DNA of 64,000 nt from Bacteroidota bacterium (GTDB lineage Bacteria; Bacteroidota; Bacteroidia; Cytophagales; Cyclobacteriaceae). Below, in pieces: positions 52,869-61,538 of this stretch. Location: positions 1-64,000 of the forward strand of contig JAJRQT010000111.1 of the NCBI GenBank assembly GCA_024280115.1, read 5' to 3'. A program made the translations under genes and the position numbers. Under the pieces are notes generated by a model, which was not told the origin of the DNA, did not search any database, and saw only the letters and a list, made by a program, of their open reading frames with translations. The first letter of the stretch is position 1; each line of letters starts with the position of its first letter.

Positions 52869-55136
52869 TCAAAACCAGAATCCTACATTAACGTTTGTGT
52901 GTAACTTCGTATTTTTTGTATCCTTTGCCATTGAAAATGATAATGGTCCTATTGGGCTATTATAGCCAAAAGACAATCCAAAGCCAATTCTTCTTCTTTC
53001 GCCGCCAAGGTAATCATCAACTTTTATATCAGAAAACAACAACTCCATGGGATATTGCACATCTATATAGTTGCCAATTGCACTTACGAATACATTTTTA
53101 AAAACTTCATATTGTAAAACCAGCTTTGTATAGAAATAATTTGGTGAAATGTATTCTTTATCAGATGCACCCCAATATTGCGAGACATGTTTAAACCTCG
53201 GATTGAAACCTCCAAGAAAATAGAAATCCGTTATGTTGAAATCAGGCTCTCCAAGTGTTGTTAAAACCATGGCATTTTCCGTGATTATTGAAAACCGGTT
53301 AGAAACCTTAAATATATAGGTAAAGTAGGCCTCAAAAGCAAAAAACGGGTCGAAATTAATCTCCTCGGTAATATTTTTAGAACTGAGAGAATCTTCAACA
53401 ATTACAGTTGTTTTGTTTTTTACATCTAACACACTTTTAACGGAAGCACTAAAATCCATCCCCTTTTTAGGATAAAACTGACGATCGAAACTGTTGTATT
53501 TAACAAAAAAAACAACACTTACATCTCTGTTCTTGATTGCTTCTATTAGTCTGCCCAATTCTCCAACTATAGGCTTAAGTTTTGAATATTCGAGTTGAGC
53601 TCTACCACCAAACGTAAAATTTAAAAAGTTGGTAGATTGGAGCTGAAAATATAAGTTGGAGTAATTGGCGTCAACTGTTGTAGTATTAATATTATCTTCA
53701 AAAAATGGTAGATCTTGGTTACTATAATCTATACCCAACATAAATCCTGCATTTTGCTTTTCTCCAATATATTTTAAATAATTCAAATTCAACCGTGGAC
53801 TTTCTGAGAAATCAAATTCGAGTAGGGTTCGGGAGTTAGGGAGTAACAAATTTCGATAGGTAATATTGGCATTTAATCCAATATCATTTTCAGAATCATA
53901 TTGTACAGAAAGTTTCAACTTCCCATCTGAGGTCTCTTGTACCTTGATCTTTAATTCATAAGTTGAACCATGGTTAATTAAATCATATGATACCTTGTCG
54001 AAATATCGGGTTCCGTAAATGATCGATATCCGTCTTTCGATCTCCTCAATAGAAACTTCTGATCCTTCTTTTATTCTCAGCTTACCCTTTATAAGTTTTG
54101 ATGATATTTTTTCATTACCTTCTACATATATTGTAGAGATGAGATAATTATCCTTTAGAGGCAATTTCTCCACTGCCTTCAATGGGCCAAAGTGTCTCAA
54201 GGAATCTGCCAGTTTTTTAAAAGTATCTACATATTGCTGACCCATATCATTACCTCTTTTTATTATTCCCTCCCACTCTTTAAAACTTCCAGTACTGTAA
54301 CCCTGAAGATCCGGCTCTATATAGATATCCACCATTTCTTTTTGTTTTCTTGTATCGAAGGCGCTGGTTACAAATGCTGACTGGGCAAGGAGTGAAATCA
54401 TATTATTCAAATCCTCTTTGGGATCAAGATCACTACTGACAAATACGCCAATAACTATGTCAGCGCCCATAGCTATGACTTCCTCTACCGGGAAGTTTCT
54501 CACCAACCCTCCGTCAACCAGGAGCCTGTCATCAATTTCCACGGGAGTAAATACTGTGGGAATTGCCATACTGGCTCTGATTGATCTCGATAATGAGCCC
54601 TTGTTTAAAGTCACCGGCTCTCCCGTTGCGATATCAGAGGCCACACATGCAAAAGGGATTGGAAAATCATTGAAATTTTCAATCCCATGCACTGAGCGCG
54701 TGAGTCGGGATAAAAGTTCAGAAAGCTGCTGTCCTTCGATCAATCCTTTTGGCAATCCAACCTTGATTCCATTTACGGGCAATTCAGCTATATACCTTCC
54801 ATAATACTCTTTCTCCTCATAGGTGATCTCGTTCAGTAGAATTTTATTGCTGAGTACGGCGTCCCAATCTACTGATGACGCCATTTTTTCTATGTCATCA
54901 GCTGAGTAACCTATGGAATACAACCCGCCAACAACGCTACCCATGCTGGTTCCAGTAACGTAATCAGGAGTAAGTCCTGCTTCCTCCAAAGCACGAATAA
55001 TTCCTGTATGAGCCAGGCCTTTTGCTCCTCCTCCACTTAATACCAGTCCTACTTTTGGTCTTTTATTGCTTTCCTGGGCATTAATAAAATTAGAAAAAGA
55101 TAAGAATAAGATTATAAAAAAAAGATATTTAGCCAT
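52869..55136 (-). CDS. patatin-like phospholipase with POTRA and Omp85 barrel (type Vd secretion-like)
   Basis: 755 residues. Signal peptide to about residue 20 (NFINAQ). Patatin domain about 28-300: oxyanion GGGAKG (35-40), nucleophile Ser64 in GTSMGS, catalytic Asp208 in VDGG. One POTRA-like domain (about 335-410, STIYVEGNEKISSKLIKGKLRI) is followed by a 16-strand Omp85 barrel (about 415-755) ending in NVGFWF. The layout is that of PlpD (type Vd autotransporters): the lipase is tethered to or displayed by its own barrel. It hydrolyses phospholipid acyl esters. Confidence 0.93.
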   Translation of the reverse strand: MAKYLFFIILFLSFSNFINAQESNKRPKVGLVLSGGGAKGLAHTGIIRALEEAGLTPDYVTGTSMGSVVGGLYSIGYSADDIEKMASSVDWDAVLSNKILLNEITYEEKEYYGRYIAELPVNGIKVGLPKGLIEGQQLSELLSRLTRSVHGIENFNDFPIPFACVASDIATGEPVTLNKGSLSRSIRASMAIPTVFTPVEIDDRLLVDGGLVRNFPVEEVIAMGADIVIGVFVSSDLDPKEDLNNMISLLAQSAFVTSAFDTRKQKEMVDIYIEPDLQGYSTGSFKEWEGIIKRGNDMGQQYVDTFKKLADSLRHFGPLKAVEKLPLKDNYLISTIYVEGNEKISSKLIKGKLRIKEGSEVSIEEIERRISIIYGTRYFDKVSYDLINHGSTYELKIKVQETSDGKLKLSVQYDSENDIGLNANITYRNLLLPNSRTLLEFDFSESPRLNLNYLKYIGEKQNAGFMLGIDYSNQDLPFFEDNINTTTVDANYSNLYFQLQSTNFLNFTFGGRAQLEYSKLKPIVGELGRLIEAIKNRDVSVVFFVKYNSFDRQFYPKKGMDFSASVKSVLDVKNKTTVIVEDSLSSKNITEEINFDPFFAFEAYFTYIFKVSNRFSIITENAMVLTTLGEPDFNITDFYFLGGFNPRFKHVSQYWGASDKEYISPNYFYTKLVLQYEVFKNVFVSAIGNYIDVQYPMELLFSDIKVDDYLGGERRRIGFGLSFGYNSPIGPLSFSMAKDTKNTKLHTNVNVGFWF

Positions 55137-55220
55137 TTGTTTACCGGCGATTGGTGATTCTACAAAGATAAAGATTGGAGTATTAGAACAAAGTAAACAA
55201 CAATTTTATATAAAACAATA

Positions 55221-55251
55221 AAAAAATGGCCGCCCCGAAAGGCGACCATTG
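55221..55251 (-). terminator. rho-independent terminator
   Basis: Stem AATGGTCGCC / GGGCGGCCATT (minus strand) with a T6 tail, 33 bp after the stop of the lipoprotein gene at 55284. Confidence 0.75.
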
Positions 55252-55283
55252 AATTTCTTAATTTCCCTATACCCTTTTTAATA

Positions 55284-56396
55284 CTATTTGAAATTGATGG
55301 ATAAATTGGATATTTCTTTTGGGTTGTAAGGGCTCAATAAACTCAACCTGTATTCAAGATCGTTGTACACTTCACCAGGAGAATCACCACCCGATACAAA
55401 TCCATGATCGGCAAAATATCCGGGGGCTCCTGTGTTATAAAGATAGGCATCTACACTGCTTTGATCGATATTCGGCCATACATCATATATCTCCCTGGTA
55501 AAAACGTTCTTGATAGAATAATAATTCAATAGCATTTCTTTTCCAGGTTCGTCAAGGTTGCTCGGAGGCAGACCAACTTCAGCTACACCAATATCCAAAC
55601 TTTCAGAACCCGAAGCTATAAATGACCAGTTGAATCCTGAGTTTCCAGCAAAAAATGTAGCATTCGGATGGTTTGAATTACCATAGACATCAATGTTATC
55701 TCCATCTTTACCAGCGAACATTTTTAAGGTACTCATTGAGTAAGGATCATCCAATGGATCTGCTAAAGGAAGATTTGCAATTGATACGATCATATGACCT
55801 TCATAACCATGCTCTCCGGCTTCACTGTAATCGATTCTGAAAATGGCATCTTCAAATTCATAGGATTCTTCTCTATTAATGTTGATTGGTTTTAGAATTG
55901 CAATCCCTTTGATTGGGTACCTGTTCCAGAAAATCTGCAATCCTTTTCCACCATCAAGTTCTGATTCTGAAGCAGCATCAGTAATGGTCAGCATAAATTC
56001 CCAATTTTCTCCATCAAAAGAAGGGTTTTCCTCCACAACAAGATTTTTGGTTCTTCCATCCTCATCACCTTCAAATGAAAGGCTCATAGGTTTGTTTATT
56101 TGGTAAACAGCAATCCCTCTGATGATTTCGCCAACAATATTTGATGCTTCTTCTCCGATGCTGATAAATAAATTCAAATGCTCATAAATCTCATTACCTT
56201 TTAAGGTATCTATCTCGGCAACCCTACCATTGCTTAAAGAATACTCACTGCTCAGAGCGTTTGGAATATCAATACCAAAACGTTCCGGTAAAATACTTGC
56301 TTCCGGCACAGGCATATCCGTTTGAGGTTCACAACCGAAATAAAAAATACTGGTCAGTAAAAAAACTGCGACGAATGTAAATCTGATCTTTTTCAT
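55284..56396 (-). CDS. lipoprotein of unknown function
   Basis: 370 residues from the ATG at 56396 (MKKIRFTFVAVFLLTSIFYFGCEPQ), which gives a clean lipobox with Cys22; an earlier in-frame start at 56459 would put 21 polar residues before it. The mature part is beta-rich with no catalytic motif; several aromatic and Gly-rich segments (FAGNSGFNWSFIASGSESLD, YEGHMIVSIANL) suggest an extracellular beta-sandwich fold. No partner gene. Function unknown. Confidence 0.72.
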   Translation of the reverse strand: MKKIRFTFVAVFLLTSIFYFGCEPQTDMPVPEASILPERFGIDIPNALSSEYSLSNGRVAEIDTLKGNEIYEHLNLFISIGEEASNIVGEIIRGIAVYQINKPMSLSFEGDEDGRTKNLVVEENPSFDGENWEFMLTITDAASESELDGGKGLQIFWNRYPIKGIAILKPININREESYEFEDAIFRIDYSEAGEHGYEGHMIVSIANLPLADPLDDPYSMSTLKMFAGKDGDNIDVYGNSNHPNATFFAGNSGFNWSFIASGSESLDIGVAEVGLPPSNLDEPGKEMLLNYYSIKNVFTREIYDVWPNIDQSSVDAYLYNTGAPGYFADHGFVSGGDSPGEVYNDLEYRLSLLSPYNPKEISNLSINFK

Positions 56397-56702
56397 TGTT
56401 TTATATTTTAAGTTTAAATTTTTTTCAACCGTCAGGGTTGTCTGTATTTGTTTACACATCCATCACACACCATCAGAATTTTACCCTGACAGCTTTATAA
56501 AAAAAATTTAAATTAATTTTTAACCAGCTAATTTTGAAAGAGTTATAGCCAAAAAAAATATCGATCAGTTTTATATCGCTTTACAATGCATTCGTTGCAA
56601 TAGTCAATTATTTCATCATCATGATGCGTAATCCGATGATCGGTCCACTTAAAATATAGAATGAACCATTTAAAATCCTTATTGAAATAGCTAATATGAA
56701 AT

Positions 56703-56733
56703 AAAAAAAGGGCCACTTTAAAAGCAGCCCTTT
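56703..56733 (-). terminator. rho-independent terminator of the cytochrome c peroxidase gene
   Basis: Arms AAAGGGC (56707-56713) and GCCCTTT (56727-56733), T7 on the minus strand. Confidence 0.72.
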
Positions 56734-56757
56734 GTGTTGTTATATTTAATATCGGTT

Positions 56758-57831
56758 TTACAACTCTGCAGGTTTTTGTTTTACCTCACTTGGCAAATCA
56801 GCGGTCAATGCACCCATAAAGGTCACCAAATCTTTTACCTGTTCATCGCTAAGATCAATATTCAGGTTTAGTTTGGCGATAATTTTTGTGGCCTCTTCGA
56901 GACTTTCCACACTCCCATCATGAAAGTAGGGATGTGTTTTTGTAATATTTCTCAGCGAAGGCACCTTGAACATATACTTTTCCGCTTCATTGCCGGTCTC
57001 TTTAAACCTGCCGTCATCGATGGGGTCGCTACCGGTCATTTCCCAATAATTGCCATAAACTCCGAATTTTTGGAAAATATTACCACCAAGCAAACTCCCC
57101 ATATGGCAAGTTGTGCAGCCTACTTCCATAAAGGTTTTTAATCCTTTCTTTTCATCAACACTCAAGGCATTGGCATTCCCTTTCAGGTAATCGTCAAATT
57201 TAGAGGGAGTGAGCAGCGTGCGTTCAAAAACAGCAATTGCATTCTGAATATTCACATAGGTCAATGGTTTTGATTCATCAGGGAAAGCATCTTTAAATAA
57301 ACCTTTATAAAGCTCTACCTTTGATAGCCTGTCAACTAAAAATTTTTCACTTGGAATGGCCATTTCTACCGGATTCAATATTGGCATTCCCGCTTGTTCT
57401 TCAACGTCTTTCGCTCTGCCATCCCAAAACTGGCTTGTGTGCAATGCAGCATTCAAAACAGTCGGAGAGTTTCTGTCACCTAAACCACCATTATCTCCGG
57501 GAGAAGTTGGCTTGTTGTCCACACCAAAGGTATTCAGATCGTGGCAGGTATTGCAACTTTGTGTGCCATCTTTTGAAAGCCTTGTGTCAAAGTACAAAAT
57601 CTTTCCAAGCTTTACTTTCGCATCGGTCATAGTGTTGTTCGGATTTTCAGCTTTAGATGCAAGAGCTTGAAAAGTAGATCTTGCACGCTCACCGATTTGT
57701 GTTTCAAGCTCAGCGCTGGCTTTCTGGGCTTCCATCTGTTGTTCCATTACATTTTTTTTGGAGCTCTTTTTATCCCCACAACTAATTGCAAAAAAAAGGA
57801 TCAATACAAAAAATAGGTTTATCGTTCTCAT
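56758..57831 (-). CDS. dihaem cytochrome c peroxidase (CcpA/MauG family), lipoprotein
   Basis: 357 residues. Lipobox FFAISCGDKK (Cys18), then a charged linker. Two haem c sites: SCNTCH (Cys93, Cys96, His97) and GCTTCH (Cys239, Cys242, His243). KILYFDTRLSKDGTQSC and the NSPTVLNAALHTSQFWDGRA segment are the family signatures; a likely distal Met lies in EKYMFKVPSLRN. It reduces hydrogen peroxide in the periplasm with electrons from small cytochromes. Standing alone between lipoprotein and isomerase genes. Confidence 0.93.
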   Translation of the reverse strand: MRTINLFFVLILFFAISCGDKKSSKKNVMEQQMEAQKASAELETQIGERARSTFQALASKAENPNNTMTDAKVKLGKILYFDTRLSKDGTQSCNTCHDLNTFGVDNKPTSPGDNGGLGDRNSPTVLNAALHTSQFWDGRAKDVEEQAGMPILNPVEMAIPSEKFLVDRLSKVELYKGLFKDAFPDESKPLTYVNIQNAIAVFERTLLTPSKFDDYLKGNANALSVDEKKGLKTFMEVGCTTCHMGSLLGGNIFQKFGVYGNYWEMTGSDPIDDGRFKETGNEAEKYMFKVPSLRNITKTHPYFHDGSVESLEEATKIIAKLNLNIDLSDEQVKDLVTFMGALTADLPSEVKQKPAEL

Positions 57832-58020
57832 GAGTTTAACGTGGATTAGTTATACAATTTATCAATGAAAATTATTATTTAAATACTAGTGAATTTAAAA
57901 ATTGAACCGGTTCACTTTGTAAGCAAGCAAGTGCGAATTTAAATCGTTAATTTACAAAATTATATATAAAATCTCATGATTAATCATCAATTTAGCGCGG
58001 AGATTTAAAACATTTAACTC

Positions 58021-58947
58021 ATGAAAGACAGGAGAATATTTTTAAAATCAATGGCATTTACCGCCGGAGCAGCTTTTACATCTCCGGACCTTTATTCAAA
58101 GACCATCTTTACCCCGGATCTTGATATATCCTGTCAATACTATACATGGTTTGTTTATTTTAAGAGGGAGGGAAAATCATGGCTGAAAAATGCCAACGAG
58201 TCCTTCAAAGCCTACTCAGAATCGGGGCTCAAAGGATATGAACCTACTATTAATAACCCCGGAGAAGTGGCTACATTAAAGAAAAATCTCGACAAGTTTA
58301 ATTTATGGTCAAATTCTATGTATGTCAATTCTGTACTTCATGAACCTCAGCTCGTTGAAAAAAATATTTCAGATATCTTAGCCATTGCAGAGGAAGCAAA
58401 AAAAATTGGAATTGAAATATTAGTCACCAATCCCTCCCCTATTAAATGGGGCGGACCGGAAAACAAATCTGATGAACAAATAAAGGCCCAGGCCATCGCA
58501 TTGAACCTTTTAGGAAAAGAATTGAAATCTATCGGTATTAAACTGGCTTATCACAATCACGATCCGGAAATGCGGGAAAGCGCTCGTGAGTTTCATCACA
58601 TGCTGACCGGTACCGATCCTGAAAATGTACATTTATGCCTGGATGCTCATTGGATTTACCGCGGTTCGGGCAATTCACAGGTTGCCCTTTTTGATATTAT
58701 TGAATTGTATGCGGACAGAATTGTAGAATTACACATTCGACAATCGCACGATGGCACCTGGAGTGAAGTTTTTGACGAAGGAGATATCAACTATAAAAGG
58801 CTTGCCGATATGCTGAAAAAAAAGAATTTGAAACCCAATCTGGTACTTGAGCAGGCAGTAGAAGAAGGCACACCTAACACAATGTCTGCTGTCGAGGCCA
58901 TTGGAAAAAGCCTGAAAAACGTAAAAAAGGTATTTGGTGAATTATAG
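58021..58947 (+). CDS. Tat-exported sugar phosphate isomerase/epimerase (xylose-isomerase-like TIM barrel)
   Basis: 308 residues with a twin-arginine-like signal (DRRIFLKSMAFTAGAAF). The TIM-barrel metal-binding residues of the family are present: Glu in GYEPTINNPG region, His in LAYHNHDPEM, Asp/His in HLCLDAHWIYRG, and Glu in PNLVLEQAVEE. Family members at this place are exported and act on glycans or keto-sugars. The true substrate is not known. The gene is alone; no partner dehydrogenase next to it. Confidence 0.85.
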   Translation: MKDRRIFLKSMAFTAGAAFTSPDLYSKTIFTPDLDISCQYYTWFVYFKREGKSWLKNANESFKAYSESGLKGYEPTINNPGEVATLKKNLDKFNLWSNSMYVNSVLHEPQLVEKNISDILAIAEEAKKIGIEILVTNPSPIKWGGPENKSDEQIKAQAIALNLLGKELKSIGIKLAYHNHDPEMRESAREFHHMLTGTDPENVHLCLDAHWIYRGSGNSQVALFDIIELYADRIVELHIRQSHDGTWSEVFDEGDINYKRLADMLKKKNLKPNLVLEQAVEEGTPNTMSAVEAIGKSLKNVKKVFGEL

Positions 58948-58982
58948 TAAATTAACTAACTGCTTATCTCCCGGAATTTCAA

Positions 58983-59402
58983 CTATTCTCTACCCTGGAT
59001 TTTTGTGAACTTTAAAAATATGTTGAAAAGCCATTGAATTACAGTGTATTTACTCATGAGAATATAAGACATTGCAATTCTTTTATTGACCATCCTTTTT
59101 TTAGCCATATTCACTACAGCTCCAAGATCAACTAAATTCAGTTTATTTTCTATGGCAAACTCAGTCATTTTTACGAATAAGATATCATAGGCATGATAGT
59201 TGGGTGAGCGGCTTCAATCAAAGGCGTCATAGAGCGCATTCAGATGTTTTGCATGTTTAGTCTTTGATTTGAAAAGGCACGAAAACACCGGCCAAATATT
59301 CTCTTCAAGTCCATGATATTCCAAATAATCATTAAAGACTTTATATTCTTCTTTTGTGAGAAATTTGTCGGTAAGTGAAAATGAGTAAATATTGGAATTC
59401 AT
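58983..59402 (-). pseudogene. remnant of an acyltransferase-like (GNAT/FemAB-type) gene with internal deletion
   Basis: Two short open frames lie in the same frame on the minus strand. The first (59402 to 59214, MNSNIYSFSLTDKFLTKEEY...) looks like the N-terminus of a larger protein and stops at a TGA. Reading on, SPNYHAYDILFVK and FAIENKLNLVDLGAVVNMAKKRMVNKRIAMSY look like the C-terminal 75 residues of an acyltransferase-type protein (a YDxL motif, GAxxN, and KRMxN). Middle parts of about 200 residues seem missing, which points to an internal deletion. I did not recognise the exact family; the acyltransferase idea comes only from the C-terminal pattern. Confidence 0.55.
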
Positions 59403-59411
59403 TTAAATCAA

Positions 59412-61301
59412 TTAAACCGGAGGGAGGTCAATTTTCTTCATGATTTTATTAAACCTTGAGTCATCTCTTAAAAGATCAAGGTTTGGCCATGTTCTTAGCC
59501 AGGGAATCCACGTATCAGGTGGTTTGCGATCCAGCCAATTGAAAGCTTCGTCAATATCACCTAAGGATGAATATAATAGTGCTATACCAAAAGCAATTCT
59601 TGGTGAAATATCAGCGCTTTCCAGATCTGATAAGATCTTCAGGGCTTTCTTTTTATCTCCCGACATAGCATAGGTACAACCCAGCGCCCAGCTCCAAACC
59701 GGATTTATCTCACTTGCTTTTTTATGTGCCTCAATTGCTTCCTCATACATTCCTTTACTTGAATACGCATTCCCAAGCACCCACCATCCATGACCAAAAT
59801 CGGCATCTAATTCCAATGCCTGAGTCGCCTCAATGAGTGCTTTATCAATATCCCCCGCCCACAAATACAGGCTTCCCATATCAGCTGTATAAATCGCAGT
59901 AAGCGGATCTAACTCTTTGGCCATCCGATGCTCTCTAATCGCTTCATCATATCGTCCAAAAATGGCCAGATGCCATGCATAGTGAAAGTGACTGATTGCC
60001 AGATTGGGATTAATTGCTATTGAATGAATGAATGCCTTTTCTGCTCCTTCCCAATCCCAGTCATAGTAATTCTTATAAAATGCCAGAATAACATGTGCCT
60101 CAGCCAAAGTCGAATCTAATTTGATTGCTTGCAAAGCAGCAGCTTTTCCTCTTTTCCAAACCTGACGAGAAGGATCGGGGCCATGCCCGAGTTTGGCATA
60201 TCCCAATGCCAAACCCGCATAGGCCAACGGGTCGGCAGGATCATATTCAATGGCCTTCTGCAAATATTCCATACCTTTTTTAAAATCATCAGGAGTCGAT
60301 TTATTCAAAAAATACATGCCTCTCACATATGATTTATAGGTTTCAGGATTTATAATTTTATTGGCAGTCAATTTGTTCTCTTGCACAGGAGTAAGCTCAA
60401 TATTTAAAAGACCCGCAATATCTTTTGAAACATTTTTATAAACATTAAGGATATTAGTAAAATCCTGGGAATACCGGTCAGACCATAATTCTCTTTCAAA
60501 GGGAAATGTTCCAAATAATTGAAGCTGTATTTTGAAACTATCTTCAGTGCTAATCATCGAACCTCTAATAATGGCATCAACACCCAAATTTCCGGCGATT
60601 TCTTTACTTGATTTTTCACTGTTAGCAAATGAACTCACCGAAGGTTTTGATATAACTTTAAGTGAATTTAACTTTCCAAGTTCACTTATAAGCCCTTCAT
60701 GTAATCCATCCAAAATAAAATCCTGATTCTGGCTCTCTGACAAATTTGTTAATGGTAAAATAGCGATGGATTTTATTTGATTTTTAGAATGATAGAAGAA
60801 AGCCAGCGCGATAAAAATGCAGATAAATAAAGCTGCCGTGATTGCCTTTTCCCATTTAATTCGCTTTACCCGTCTTTTATTGCCATTTAATAATTCAATA
60901 TGTTGATTGGCCCTAATTAGTGTTAATTGCCCATTGTGATTTGCTTTTAGTTTGCTTTTAGTTTCTCCGGGAGGGAATCCATAACAATCGTGAAAACATT
61001 TGCTAAAATATGCCGGACTGCTAAAGCCTACCTTGTATGAAATTTCTGAGGAAGTACCAACATCATTTAAAAGCAATTTTGTCGCTTCTTCGAGGCGAAC
61101 CTCCCGGATAAACTGACTCACAGATTTATCTAAAAGCATTCTCAATTTGCGGTGCAGTTGCGATCTGCTAAGGCCTATTTCTGATGATAATTCATTTACA
61201 CCGAATTGCTCATTCTCCAGGTTTGCAAGAATTATGTCAATGAGTTTCTTTAAAAGCACTTCGTCTTTTGATAAAACACTTGATACCTTGTCCTGATCCA
61301 T
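59412..61301 (-). CDS. AraC-type HTH regulator with transmembrane helix, FlgO-like domain and TPR repeats
   Basis: 629 residues from the Met at 61301 (MDQDKVSSVLS), the better start because family members begin right before the HTH; an in-frame ATG at 61385 adds 28 hydrophobic residues. The AraC domain (about 15-110) contains LSSEIGLSRSQLHRKL and YFSKCFHDCYGFPPGE. A transmembrane helix is at about 145-165, then a FlgO-like domain (about 175-305, IAILPLTNLSESQNQDFILDGL), then six to seven TPR units (about 330-610). So the DNA-binding part is cytosolic and the sensor part periplasmic. Probably controls neighbouring or envelope genes. Confidence 0.85.
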   Translation of the reverse strand: MDQDKVSSVLSKDEVLLKKLIDIILANLENEQFGVNELSSEIGLSRSQLHRKLRMLLDKSVSQFIREVRLEEATKLLLNDVGTSSEISYKVGFSSPAYFSKCFHDCYGFPPGETKSKLKANHNGQLTLIRANQHIELLNGNKRRVKRIKWEKAITAALFICIFIALAFFYHSKNQIKSIAILPLTNLSESQNQDFILDGLHEGLISELGKLNSLKVISKPSVSSFANSEKSSKEIAGNLGVDAIIRGSMISTEDSFKIQLQLFGTFPFERELWSDRYSQDFTNILNVYKNVSKDIAGLLNIELTPVQENKLTANKIINPETYKSYVRGMYFLNKSTPDDFKKGMEYLQKAIEYDPADPLAYAGLALGYAKLGHGPDPSRQVWKRGKAAALQAIKLDSTLAEAHVILAFYKNYYDWDWEGAEKAFIHSIAINPNLAISHFHYAWHLAIFGRYDEAIREHRMAKELDPLTAIYTADMGSLYLWAGDIDKALIEATQALELDADFGHGWWVLGNAYSSKGMYEEAIEAHKKASEINPVWSWALGCTYAMSGDKKKALKILSDLESADISPRIAFGIALLYSSLGDIDEAFNWLDRKPPDTWIPWLRTWPNLDLLRDDSRFNKIMKKIDLPPV

Positions 61302-61472
61302 GTCGGAAAGAATTGGTAGAACAAGTAAAATACAAAAATCTGAGTGAAAAGAAAACCTATTGAACTCTTTCTTCAATAGGAACAACTTTTCCCAAGCGAT
61401 GCGATCTACAGTATAGGTGGTTAATTATCTTCAATAAAATAGTCCGTCCTTCTCAATATATATCAATTTCGT

Positions 61473-61518
61473 AAAAAATGGCCACAGTAAAATGAGATTT
61501 ACACACATGGCTGTGGCC
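61473..61518 (-). terminator. rho-independent terminator
   Basis: Perfect arms GGCCACAG (61480-61487) and CTGTGGCC (61511-61518), T6 on the minus strand, 20 bp after the hydrolase stop. Confidence 0.7.
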
Positions 61519-61538
61519 GTTGTCTGGTTGATATTGCA

